Source: Anaerolineae bacterium (GTDB lineage Bacteria; Chloroflexota; Anaerolineae; J102). From it: a DNA stretch of 10,656 nt. The stretch lies in the NCBI GenBank assembly GCA_027036755.1, contig JALWDV010000495.1:1-10656 (forward strand), in the 5' to 3' direction. The translations under genes and the position numbers were made by a program. The notes under the pieces are model-generated. The model ran no database searches and was not told the origin of the DNA. It saw only the letters and a list, made by a program, of their open reading frames with translations. Numbering within the stretch: the stretch's first letter is position 1; every line of letters begins with the position of its first letter. Shown here one piece after another: positions 1 through 6,796 of the stretch.

Positions 1-1436
1 ACCTGCCCAACTACGGCGTCTTCGACGAGAACCGCTACTTTGGCGCGGGAGAGCGCACGCCCCTGTTCGAGCTGGGGCCCGACCGGGTGGGCGTCAGCAT
101 CTGCGAAGACATCTGGTATCCGGGCGGGCCGCCCCAGTGGCAAGCCCTGCTGGGCGCTGAGCTGCTGCTGAACATCTCGGCTTCGCCCTACGCCCGGGGC
201 AAAGGCGCAGCTCGGGAGCGAATGATGGCCACCCGCGCCGCGGACAACGTCGCGTTCGTGGCCTATTGCAATCTGGTGGGCGGCCAGGATGAGCTGGTGT
301 TCGATGGGCGCAGCCTGGTCTATGGCCCGGACGGTGCGTTGCTGGCCCGGGGGCCCGCCTTCGAGGAGGCTCTCATCGTGGTGGATATCGACCTGGACCA
401 GGTCTTCCGCCGCCGTTTGCACGATCCCCGCTATCGCCAGAGTCGGGAGAACCTGCGGGCGCTGGAGGAGCAGGGCGAGGAATTTTACATCGTTCGGGGC
501 GAAGGAATCAGCCGGGGACTGCCCGACGCCCGTCTCATCCGCACCAGCCACATCGCGCCGGCCCCGGACGCCGCGGGCGAGGTGTACGCGGCTCTGGTGA
601 CGGGAACCCGGGACTACGTGCGCAAAAACGGCTTCAGCCAGGTGGCGCTGGGCCTCAGCGGCGGCATCGACAGTGCGCTCACCGCAGCCATCGCCGTGGA
701 TGCGCTGGGGCCCGAGAATGTGGTGGGGGTGAGCATGCCCTCCCGCTTCTCCTCCGAACATTCCAAAAGCGACGCGCGCCAGCTTGCCGAAAACCTGGGC
801 ATACGCTATCTCATCACGCCCATCGAGAAGCCCTTTCAATCCATGCTGGATGCGCTCAACGGCCCGCCCGACCGTCCCTTCGCCGGAACCGAGTTCAACG
901 TGGCCGAGGAGAACATCCAGGCCCGGCTGCGGGGCGTCATCCTCATGGCGCTTTCCAACAAATTCGGCTGGATGCTGCTGAGCACGGGCAACAAGAGCGA
1001 GAACGCGGTGGGCTATGCCACGCTGTACGGCGACATGGCGGGCGGCTTTGCCGTGATCAAGGACGTGCCCAAGACCCTGGTGTGGGAGCTGGCCCGCTGG
1101 CGCAATCAGCAGGCGGGGCGCGACCTCATTCCCGAGAACATCATCACCAAGCCCCCCAGCGCGGAGCTGCGTCCCGATCAGTTCGACACCGACAGCCTGC
1201 CGCCCTACGACATCCTGGACGCCATCCTGGAGATGTACATCGAGGAGGATCGCAGCCCGGAGGAGATCGCGGCCGCGGGCTACGATCCGGCGCTGGTGGC
1301 CCGGATCATCCGCATGGTGGATCGCAACGAATACAAGCGGCGGCAGGCCGCGCCGGGCGTGAAGATCACGGTGCGGGCCTTTGGCAAGGATCGCCGCCTG
1401 CCCATCACCAACCGCTATCGACCGGCGGCAATGTGA
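1..1436 (+). CDS. nadE: Glutamine-dependent NAD+ synthetase, 5'-truncated by the window edge
   Basis: Makes NAD+ from nicotinic acid adenine dinucleotide, ATP and glutamine in the cytoplasm (last step of NAD+ synthesis). The open frame is already running at base 3 and gives 477 visible residues; the start lies outside the window. Visible residues 1 to about 180 are the C-terminal part of a nitrilase-type glutaminase domain, with the catalytic cysteine in CEDIW (Cys34 of the fragment). From about 190 follows the synthetase domain: PP-loop SGGIDS (219-224), then the family blocks STGNKSE and GYATLYGDMAGG, and a C-terminal PGVKITVRAFGKDRRLPITNRY-like end. The full enzyme should be roughly 540-580 residues, so perhaps 70-100 N-terminal residues are missing, including the other glutaminase triad residues. 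A GTG at 87 lies inside the conserved glutaminase block and is not the start. The stop codon falls within a 9-bp tandem repeat, and the next gene begins 20 bases on in the same direction. Confidence 0.96.
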   Translation, partial: LPNYGVFDENRYFGAGERTPLFELGPDRVGVSICEDIWYPGGPPQWQALLGAELLLNISASPYARGKGAARERMMATRAADNVAFVAYCNLVGGQDELVFDGRSLVYGPDGALLARGPAFEEALIVVDIDLDQVFRRRLHDPRYRQSRENLRALEEQGEEFYIVRGEGISRGLPDARLIRTSHIAPAPDAAGEVYAALVTGTRDYVRKNGFSQVALGLSGGIDSALTAAIAVDALGPENVVGVSMPSRFSSEHSKSDARQLAENLGIRYLITPIEKPFQSMLDALNGPPDRPFAGTEFNVAEENIQARLRGVILMALSNKFGWMLLSTGNKSENAVGYATLYGDMAGGFAVIKDVPKTLVWELARWRNQQAGRDLIPENIITKPPSAELRPDQFDTDSLPPYDILDAILEMYIEEDRSPEEIAAAGYDPALVARIIRMVDRNEYKRRQAAPGVKITVRAFGKDRRLPITNRYRPAAM

Positions 1437-1465
1437 GACATGTGAGACGATAGACGATGGACGAT
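1431..1465 (+). repeat. Tandem micro-repeats across the nadE stop and the next start codon
   Basis: ATGTGAGAC occurs twice back to back (1431-1439 and 1440-1448). It is followed by three 7-bp units, AGACGAT (1445-1451), AGACGAT (1452-1458) and GGACGAT (1459-1465). The nadE stop TGA (1434-1436) and the ATG of the next gene (1457-1459) both lie inside the array. No strong ribosome-binding site is visible; GTGAGA upstream of the ATG is the best candidate. Confidence 0.8.
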
Positions 1466-2839
1466 ACGCCCACCAACCATCCTGCTACGACAACGACGCC
1501 ATCTCCCCGCCCCAACTGGTCGCCCGAAACCAAACGCTGGGCCATTCTGGGCATCGTCGCGCTCCTGGGCGCGCTGACTTACTACGCCCGATCTGCGTTG
1601 GCCTGGCTGGTGGTGGCCGCGCTGCTGGCCTATCTGCTGCAACCCATCGTCAACTGGCTGCATGAGCATGAAATGCCGCGATGGATGGCCGCCATCATCG
1701 CCCTGCTGATCGCCATCACCATCATCATCATTATTCCGGCCATCCTCCTGCCCATGCTCCTGCGACAATTCCTGCAATTATCTGACAGCCTCTTGCAGGC
1801 GATGGTCAAGGGCCTGGAATTATTCAACGATTGGTTAGTGCATTCCCGCATCATCAATCTGTTCGGGTTCAAAATCGACATGACCGGCATCATCAACGAT
1901 TTGGGCGATATCGTCAACCCGAGCGAAGGCGGGGTTTATGTGCCCGATATCCAGGACATCATGGCGTATTTGCAGCAAGCCATCACCGCGGCGGGAGGAG
2001 TCATCAGCGGACTGGGAGGCTGGCTGACATCGCTGGTGGGACGAACCCTCTCCTTGCTGTTCTCATTCTTTTTGATGATCTTTTACACATTCTACATCAC
2101 GGTGGATGGGTGGAAGCTCAAGCCCTGGGCAAAATCGCTGATCAAACCCGAATATCTGCCCGAGATGAGCGAGTTGGGCTATCGCATCAACCGAGTGTGG
2201 CACGCTTTCTTCCGTGGCCAGCTCACCCTTTCGTTGGTGATTGGCGGCGTCACCCTGGTGGTGGGCGCGATAATCGGGCTGCCAAACCCCCTGGCGTTGG
2301 CTATCATCGCCGGGGTGATGGAGGCTGTGCCCACCATCGGGCCCATCATCGCTGCCATCCCCGCCGTCATCCTGGCCATGACGCTGGGCTCATCGGTGCT
2401 GCCCGTGGATAATCTCACCTTCGCCCTCATCACCCTCGTCGCCTACGCGCTCATCCAGCAGGCAGAAAATGTGCTGATTGTCCCTCGCATCATGGGCAGC
2501 GCCCTGGAGTTGCATCCCATGGTGGTGCTGGTGGGGGTGGTCATCGGAGCCAGCTTCGCGGGAATCCTGGGCATTTTTCTGGCTGCGCCCACCCTGGCCA
2601 CCCTCAAGGTGATTCTTGCGTATGCTCACGCAAAAATCCTGGATGTCGATCCTTATCCCATCCCCTTCGATGAAGAACAGGCCATGCGGGCCAGGAATCG
2701 CGGCCCCACCGCGATAGTGCGGTTCAAGGACTGGGTGCAGAAAAACAGGAAAAAGTTTGTAACTATACACGTACCCTCTCATAGCAAGGCAAAAACCACT
2801 AAGGACACTAAGGACACTAAGGCACAAAGGGAAAAATAA
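1457..2839 (+). CDS. AI-2E/PerM family (UPF0118) integral membrane protein
   Basis: Multi-spanning inner-membrane protein of the AI-2E transporter family. Characterised members include the autoinducer-2 exporter TqsA and some Na+/H+ antiporters; the substrate here cannot be told. 460 residues. A Thr/Pro-rich N-tail (1-27) is followed by hydrophobic segments at about 28-61 and 77-101. A loop region (about 110-190) comes next, and then a family-typical C-terminal half with more spans. Conserved blocks include AYLLQPIVNWL (58-68), EAVPTIGP (from 289) and LHPMVVLVG (from 352), followed by a GIFLAAP-like block. The ATG is the first possible start, because an in-frame TAG lies two codons upstream. 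It sits 20 bases after nadE, so co-transcription is likely though functionally unexplained. Odd feature: residues from about 434 on (FVTIH... to the Lys/Thr/Asp-rich end KTTKDTKDTKAQREK) are encoded by intergenic-type repeats, so the native C-terminus was probably shorter. Confidence 0.93.
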   Translation: MDDTPTNHPATTTTPSPRPNWSPETKRWAILGIVALLGALTYYARSALAWLVVAALLAYLLQPIVNWLHEHEMPRWMAAIIALLIAITIIIIIPAILLPMLLRQFLQLSDSLLQAMVKGLELFNDWLVHSRIINLFGFKIDMTGIINDLGDIVNPSEGGVYVPDIQDIMAYLQQAITAAGGVISGLGGWLTSLVGRTLSLLFSFFLMIFYTFYITVDGWKLKPWAKSLIKPEYLPEMSELGYRINRVWHAFFRGQLTLSLVIGGVTLVVGAIIGLPNPLALAIIAGVMEAVPTIGPIIAAIPAVILAMTLGSSVLPVDNLTFALITLVAYALIQQAENVLIVPRIMGSALELHPMVVLVGVVIGASFAGILGIFLAAPTLATLKVILAYAHAKILDVDPYPIPFDEEQAMRARNRGPTAIVRFKDWVQKNRKKFVTIHVPSHSKAKTTKDTKDTKAQREK

Positions 2840-2880
2840 AAAATTTTCTTCGTGTCTTTGTGACTTTGTGCCTTAGTGGT
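2795..2880. repeat. Inverted-repeat element overlapping the end of the AI-2E family gene
   Basis: The left arm (2795-2830) begins ACCACTAAGG and contains three copies of a CACTAAGG unit ending in GGCACAAAG. The right arm (2851-2880) is its imperfect reverse complement and ends CTTAGTGGT. CACTAAGGCACAAAG on the left matches the reverse complement of 2865-2879 exactly. An AT-rich centre (2831-2850) separates the arms. The left arm is read through as coding sequence by the AI-2E family gene, whose stop TAA is in the centre. It may act as a bidirectional transcription stop between the converging genes, but this is not shown. Confidence 0.8.
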
Positions 2881-2918
2881 AAAAATGTCTTGCAGAGGGA
2901 GCTGTATGGTTACAGAAG

Positions 2919-2973
2919 TTTCTCGCAAAGCGTGTCCTGAGCGCAGCCGAGGGAGCGCAGGGCCGCGAAGAAA
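2919..2973. repeat. Second short repeat element, apparently composite
   Basis: The ends TTTCTCGC (2919-2926) and GCGAAGAAA (2965-2973) form an imperfect inverted repeat. Inside is GAGCGCAG twice (2939-2946, 2953-2960). The 13-mer CGAGGGAGCGCAG (2948-2960) recurs in reverse orientation at 9345-9357 within another repeat. It looks like one repeat inserted in another, downstream of both converging genes. Confidence 0.55.
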
Positions 2974-2997
2974 AAGGGCGGGAAAGAGAATGATGGC

Positions 2998-4134
2998 TCA
3001 GGGCCGGACGACCCGGGGGCGGCGGGCGCGCCAACTGGTCAAACCATGGCTGATAGGCGCGTCTGCGGCCCGTTTGTGCCACACGCCCGGGATCTCGACG
3101 CCGCACTTGGGGCATTTGCCGTCATCGGTGATGCGGTAATCGGTGATGACGTAGCCGCGGCGGGCCACCAGTTTTGCGCCGCAGTGGGGGCAGTAGGTGT
3201 TCTCGAACTCGCCCACGCGGCCGGGCAGATTGCCCAGATAGACGAAGTGCAGCCCGGCCTCCTTGCCGATCTCGGCCGCTCGCAGCAGCTTGCGGGCCTG
3301 GGTGCTTCCGCGATCGGTCATCTTGTAATCGGGATGGAACGCGGTGATGTGCCAGGGGATGTCGGGCGAGATGGAGGCAATGAATTCGGCCGCTTCGCGG
3401 ATTTCGGCCTCGGAATCGTTGAAATTGGGCACGAGCAGGGTCACGATCTCCAGCCAGAAGCCCCGCTCATGCACCATTCTGACGCCATCCAGGATGTTTT
3501 TTAGCGGCGCGCCCAGACGCCGGTAATTCTTGTCGTTCATCGTCTTCAGATCAATCTTGTAGATCTGCGCCCAGGGGCGGAGGTAATCCAGCGCCTCGGG
3601 CGTGGCGTTGCCGTTGGAGACATAGCCGCAAATGAGATCATGCTTGCGGGCCTCCTTGAACACGGCCACGGCCCATTCGCTGGTGATGAGGGGCTCGTTG
3701 TAGGAACTGACCACGGCCTTTGCGCCCGCGCTCAGGGCCAATCCCACCAGCTCCTCCGGGGTGACGGGCGTGGGCGCCACCCCCGCGGCCGGGTCGCGCA
3801 GCGCCTGCGAAGTCAGCCAGTTCTGGCAATAATCGCAGTGCATGTCGCAGCCCAACATGCCAAAGGTGAGCGCGTCAGCGCCCGGCAGCACATGATAAAA
3901 GGGCTTTTTCTCGATGGGATCAGACTGGATGCCCGCGGCGTAGCCAAAGGGCGCATAAAGCGCGCCGCCCTTGTTGAAGCGCACCTGGCACACGCCGCGA
4001 CGCCCATCCTTGATCTTGCAGCGGTGACCGCAGGCGTAACAGCGCACCGCGTTGTCATCCAATTTTTCATAAAGCTCGCCGGGTGCAGTCATGCTGTCAA
4101 GATACTCGGCGAGGGTCATCACTTTTTTCGCCAT
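2998..4134 (-). CDS. amrS: AmmeMemoRadiSam-system radical SAM enzyme (AmrS-like)
   Basis: Cytoplasmic radical SAM protein of the AmrS type, related to pyruvate formate-lyase activating enzymes. Its reaction is not securely known to me, so none is assigned. 378 residues. An N-terminal cysteine cluster (Cys32, 35, 39, 49, in CYACGHRCKIKDGRRGVC) precedes the radical SAM cluster motif CDMHCDYC (Cys96, 100, 103; the CX3CX2C spacing that binds 4Fe-4S and SAM). The barrel follows, with VSSYNEP, GYVSNGN and WHITAFHPDYKM blocks characteristic of this family. A C-terminal zinc-ribbon-like pair, CPHC (315-318) and CPKC (341-344), ends at the family-typical GVW. About 26 Arg-rich residues follow and look like an extension. 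The start is supported by GAGGAGG six bases upstream. The usual partners AmrA (AMMECR1) and AmrB (MEMO1) are not in the window. It converges with the AI-2E family gene. Confidence 0.9.
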   Translation of the reverse strand: MAKKVMTLAEYLDSMTAPGELYEKLDDNAVRCYACGHRCKIKDGRRGVCQVRFNKGGALYAPFGYAAGIQSDPIEKKPFYHVLPGADALTFGMLGCDMHCDYCQNWLTSQALRDPAAGVAPTPVTPEELVGLALSAGAKAVVSSYNEPLITSEWAVAVFKEARKHDLICGYVSNGNATPEALDYLRPWAQIYKIDLKTMNDKNYRRLGAPLKNILDGVRMVHERGFWLEIVTLLVPNFNDSEAEIREAAEFIASISPDIPWHITAFHPDYKMTDRGSTQARKLLRAAEIGKEAGLHFVYLGNLPGRVGEFENTYCPHCGAKLVARRGYVITDYRITDDGKCPKCGVEIPGVWHKRAADAPISHGLTSWRARRPRVVRP

Positions 4135-4140
4135 TTTTAG

Positions 4141-4147
4141 CCTCCTC
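4141..4147 (-). promoter_or_regulatory. Ribosome-binding site of the amrS-like gene
   Basis: Minus-strand GAGGAGG lies six bases before the ATG at 4134, a near-perfect Shine-Dalgarno match that fixes the start. Confidence 0.8.
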
Positions 4148-4188
4148 GAAAAAGGACTGCTGATTAAGAGTCAGCGGCTCTCACATCG

Positions 4189-4194
4189 AGTATA
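4189..4194 (-). promoter_or_regulatory. Candidate extended -10 promoter for the amrS-like gene
   Basis: On the minus strand TATACT is preceded by TGC, giving an extended -10 about 55 bases before the amrS-like ATG. I find no good -35 box at the usual distance, as extended -10 promoters allow. Prediction only. Confidence 0.4.
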
Positions 4195-4272
4195 GCAGAA
4201 AAGTATTTGAAAAAGATATGTGTGCAGACTCCTCTCCGGCGCATGAAATCATCATCAACTTGGTTCTCAATT

Positions 4273-4482
4273 GCGTGTGTCCAAAATGAGTTGGAAAGTT
4301 AAAATAATCCATTCATTGACGGGGCGCTTCGCACCCGCCGCCAGCGCCGGGGGATAAAGTCCCTCGGCTAGCAACAGCGCCCCTGCGGGGCTAGCCGGAT
4401 TTATCCGGCGCTGTTTTGTAGCCCGGCGACTTCATCGCCGGGCGGACGTGACAAACGCTTCCAACCGAAATCGGACACACCC
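4273..4482. mobile_element. MITE-like non-coding element with terminal inverted repeats
   Basis: The ends GCGTGTGTCC (4273-4282) and GGACACACCC (4473-4482) are inverted repeats matching at 9 of 10 positions. A second block, TTGGAAAG (4291-4298) with CTTCCAA (4458-4464), extends them. The octamer TTCTCAAT occurs at 4264-4271 and again at 4483-4490, next to each end, as expected of a target-site duplication. The inside has no gene but strong secondary structure: CAGCGCCGG...CGGCTAG pairs with CTAGCCGG...CCGGCGCTG, and a separate hairpin CCCGGCGA/TCGCCGGG lies near 4423-4442. Probably a non-autonomous element moved by a transposase elsewhere; the family is not identified. Confidence 0.65.
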
Positions 4483-4525
4483 TTCTCAATCCAGACGAGG
4501 ATCGCCCCCCGCGTCAAACCCGTTG

Positions 4526-4553
4526 TTGCTGCAAAAATAGGGTGTGCTATAAT
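4526..4553 (+). promoter_or_regulatory. Sigma-70-type promoter for the tandem coiled-coil genes
   Basis: TTGCTG (4526-4531), a 16-base spacer, then consensus TATAAT (4548-4553) preceded by TGC (extended -10). It lies about 45 bases before the ATG at 4599 and starts about 44 bases after the MITE-like element ends. Confidence 0.7.
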
Positions 4554-4598
4554 AACTATCAAGGCTCATCCATCACCCATCACATTTGAGGAGGCATT

Positions 4599-4805
4599 AT
4601 GTCTGTATGGATCATCCTTCTGCTCGGACTCATTGCTGGCTGGATTATCGGCGTGTTCATTGTGCGTCAGAATTATGAGACGTGCAAGAAGCATGTCGAA
4701 TTACTCAGGCAAGAGCTTTCTGAAAAAGAGGAAAAACTCCATTCCGTAGAGGACCAACGCGAGCGCCTGGAGCATGAAGTTCAGGCGCTGGAAGTCGCGG
4801 CGTAA
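4599..4805 (+). CDS. Small membrane-anchored coiled-coil protein
   Basis: Not recognised as a named family. 68 residues. An N-terminal hydrophobic helix (about 4-22) carries a glycine zipper (Gly10, Gly14, Gly18). RQNYETC (23-29) follows at the membrane exit, and then a highly charged Glu/Lys/Leu-rich stretch (30-65) that reads as a coiled coil. With a single N-terminal anchor it should sit in the membrane with the coil on one face, topology unknown. The ATG follows GAGGAGG by four bases, a very good ribosome-binding site, and a strong promoter lies just upstream. It aligns without gaps to the N-terminal 65 residues of the next gene, with 24 identical positions by my manual count, so the two are tandem paralogues. 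The next gene begins 50 bases on, probably in one transcript. It lacks the downstream HhH part, and no stop-interrupted remnant of it is seen, so it looks like an intact short protein. Confidence 0.85.
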   Translation: MSVWIILLLGLIAGWIIGVFIVRQNYETCKKHVELLRQELSEKEEKLHSVEDQRERLEHEVQALEVAA

Positions 4806-4843
4806 TTCTCCCACGTATTCATCTTTCAACGCGCATTATGTAC

Positions 4844-4849
4844 AGGAGG
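4844..4849 (+). promoter_or_regulatory. Ribosome-binding site that sets the start of the HhH protein
   Basis: AGGAGG lies six bases before the ATG at 4856. An in-frame ATG at 4838 would place this site inside the coding sequence, and the residues it adds do not match the paralogue next door, so 4856 is chosen. Confidence 0.8.
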
Positions 4850-4855
4850 ACAAAA

Positions 4856-5728
4856 ATGTCATCATGGCTAGCATTGATCATCGGACTTGTCACCGGTGTA
4901 TTGTTCGGCATTATCTCGGGGCGAAAGAATTATGAAAATTGCCGGGATTTGATCTCAAAGCTCAAGAGGGAAATTAAAGAAAAGGAAAAAGACCTGACCT
5001 CGGCCCAGGAGAAAGTCGAGGAGCTGGCGCATCAACTCGATGAAGTGGAATCGGAGCCGAGTGCGACGAAACAGGCCGTCGAAACTGCAGTTGCAGCGCC
5101 CAAAGCGGGCGTATCCTCCGACTTAGCGCCCGAGGAATTCGCGTCCAAGGCGGCGCCCGTAGTTACAGAAGCCTCGGCGGCGGAAGCCGTGGAGGAAATC
5201 GAGGGACGAACAGCGCCCGAAGCGCCTGCGGAAAAATCGGAAGAGGCGGTAGCCGAGATAGCGACGGTCAGGACCGAGGCCGCCGAGGAACATGTCACCG
5301 AATGTCCGCAAAAACTGGCCCGCATCCACGGCGTCGGCCGCGTCTACGAAACCAGGCTTTATCAGGCGGGCATCGGCACCTACTGGCAGGTGGCGATAAC
5401 GCCGGCGGACAGACTGGCCGAGATATTCGGACTGCGAGATTTTCAGGGAGTCGATATCAAGGCCATCCAGGAAGCGGCGCGCCAACTGGCTGTAGACACA
5501 GGCACGACCGGCAAATTGTGGAATGGCAGCGAGCCGGACGACATCGAAGATCTGCCAGGAATCGGCAAGGTTTATGAGGGACGGCTGTATGACGCGGGCG
5601 TTTGCACGTGGGAAAAACTGGCGTCGCTGACGCCCGATGAACTCGCAGCCATCGTTAAAGCTCCCAACTGGAACCAACCCGACTTCGAGGCGTGGATCGC
5701 CTACGCCAAAGAACGACTATTCGCATAA
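4856..5728 (+). CDS. Membrane-anchored coiled-coil protein with two helix-hairpin-helix domains
   Basis: Unnamed family. 290 residues from the chosen ATG. Order of parts: an N-terminal membrane helix (about 4-21) with glycines at 10, 14, 18 and 22 (GxxxG zipper); RKNYENC (23-29); a charged coiled coil (about 30-65); a low-complexity Ala/Glu/Pro/Val linker (about 66-150); then two helix-hairpin-helix repeats. The first is near 152-212 (LARIHGVGRVYETRLYQAGI) and the second near 230-290 (EDLPGIGKVYEGRLYDAGV). Each has the hG-hG hairpin followed by a YExRLYxAG helix. Such HhH modules usually bind DNA non-specifically or mediate protein contacts; which applies here is unknown. The acidic linker would hold the HhH part away from the membrane. 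No catalytic motif is visible. Its N-terminus is paralogous to the 68-residue protein upstream, which probably shares its promoter. A role tethering nucleic acid or a partner to the membrane is inference only. Confidence 0.88.
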   Translation: MSSWLALIIGLVTGVLFGIISGRKNYENCRDLISKLKREIKEKEKDLTSAQEKVEELAHQLDEVESEPSATKQAVETAVAAPKAGVSSDLAPEEFASKAAPVVTEASAAEAVEEIEGRTAPEAPAEKSEEAVAEIATVRTEAAEEHVTECPQKLARIHGVGRVYETRLYQAGIGTYWQVAITPADRLAEIFGLRDFQGVDIKAIQEAARQLAVDTGTTGKLWNGSEPDDIEDLPGIGKVYEGRLYDAGVCTWEKLASLTPDELAAIVKAPNWNQPDFEAWIAYAKERLFA

Positions 5729-5778
5729 ACCAACAGAGACCGGGGATAAGGTCGAAAACGCGGCCTTGCGCCCCGCCT

Positions 5779-5823
5779 GCGTCAAGACCTCGGAGGCTTC
5801 ACCACGCCCCGAGGTCTTGACGC
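5779..5823. repeat. Perfect inverted repeat between converging genes
   Basis: GCGTCAAGACCTCGG (5779-5793) and its exact reverse complement (5809-5823) flank a 15-base loop. Neither strand has a T-run after the stem, so it is not a classic rho-independent terminator. It could still stop or stabilise both converging transcripts, or be a REP-like repeat. The rest of 5729-5926 holds no gene I can support. Confidence 0.8.
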
Positions 5824-5926
5824 GCTTTGGGGGCTTAAAACGTCGCAGGGATATGGGAGACGACGATGGAATGCACCGCATGCGGGCCTGGATTATCCCG
5901 AAAGAATCCGCTGGCTCATCCCGAGA

Positions 5927-6796
5927 TTATGAATCGTCGCTCGACGAGGATTTGTCGTTTTCTGTGCCGTCGGCCTTGGCGCCATCAGCACCGGAGGATG
6001 TGCGGGGCTTGTAGGCGACTCGGGCCATGAGGATGCCCAGCACATACAATCCCAGCAGGGGGATCATCACCAGCGACATAGTGAAAGGATCGGGCGTGGG
6101 GGTGATGACCGCCGACAGCACCGCCACGATGACGACCGCATAGCGCCAGGTGCTTTGCAGTTGCCTGGGCGTGATGATGCCCAGGCGGGCCAAAATGGCG
6201 ATGAACAGAGGCAATTCGAAAGCTGCGCCCAGCCAGAACAGGAAGCTGAGCACGAAGTTCATGTATTCACCGAAGGAATACTGACTGATGGCCAGATCGG
6301 AGAGGAAGGTGGTGAGATAGCGCAGCGTGAAGGGCAGGACGATGAAGGAGGCGAAGGCCACGCCCAGGGCGAAAAGCCCCGCGGCCAGAGGCAACACCAG
6401 ATACAAGCCCCGCCGTTCTCGTTTTGTCAGCCCTGGCACGATGAACGCGAAAATCTGGTAGAGGATGAAGGGACTGGCGACAATAGCGCCCAGAATCAAT
6501 CCTCCCTTCAGATAAATGAAGATGGATTCGGTCGGTTTCAGAAGCTGAAGCTCGCTGGCCCCCTGCAGCGGCGAGATCAGGATTTCGAGAAAGGGTTTGG
6601 CGAAAAAGAGGCCGATGACCACGCCTATGACCAGGGCCAGAGTCGCTTTTAGCAGCCGGTCGCGCAATTCTTTCAGATGCTCGATCAATGGCTGGGCATC
6701 TTCTTGCTGGGGATGACCGGGCGTTTTGGGTGCGGGGCCCGTTGGCGTTGCTGCGGGCGCGGGTTCGGGTGGCGACTGTTCGGCGTCGGTGGTCAT
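5927..6796 (-). CDS. tatC: Twin-arginine translocase subunit TatC
   Basis: Core receptor of the Tat pathway. It binds twin-arginine signal peptides at the inner membrane and, with TatA/B proteins, exports folded proteins. 289 residues. A Pro/Ala-rich N-terminal extension (1-36) is longer than in E. coli TatC. It is followed by the signature EHLKELRDRLL (39-49), whose Glu43 matches the conserved cytosolic glutamate. Next come SPFILYQIFAFIVPGLTKRERR (108-129; hydrophobic plus basic loop), the FELP block (193-196) with the conserved membrane glutamate, and the C-terminal spans (about 218-260, including LSAVITPTPDP). Six membrane spans are consistent with the hydrophobic pattern. The tail (261-289) is Ser/Asp-rich and charged. 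Its ATG overlaps the TGA of the upstream tatB-like gene by four bases, and no separate ribosome-binding site is visible, so translation is probably coupled. Confidence 0.96.
   Translation of the reverse strand: MTTDAEQSPPEPAPAATPTGPAPKTPGHPQQEDAQPLIEHLKELRDRLLKATLALVIGVVIGLFFAKPFLEILISPLQGASELQLLKPTESIFIYLKGGLILGAIVASPFILYQIFAFIVPGLTKRERRGLYLVLPLAAGLFALGVAFASFIVLPFTLRYLTTFLSDLAISQYSFGEYMNFVLSFLFWLGAAFELPLFIAILARLGIITPRQLQSTWRYAVVIVAVLSAVITPTPDPFTMSLVMIPLLGLYVLGILMARVAYKPRTSSGADGAKADGTENDKSSSSDDS

Noticed and set aside
4273..4482. Riboswitch or structured leader RNA
   Set aside because: The structure is explained by inverted terminal repeats with a flanking duplication, and it lies upstream of the promoter of the downstream gene, so it would not be in that transcript.
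5123..5677. A 184-codon minus-strand frame across the HhH gene
   Set aside because: Antisense shadow: the plus strand has a promoter, ribosome-binding site, paralogous N-terminus and clear HhH motifs.
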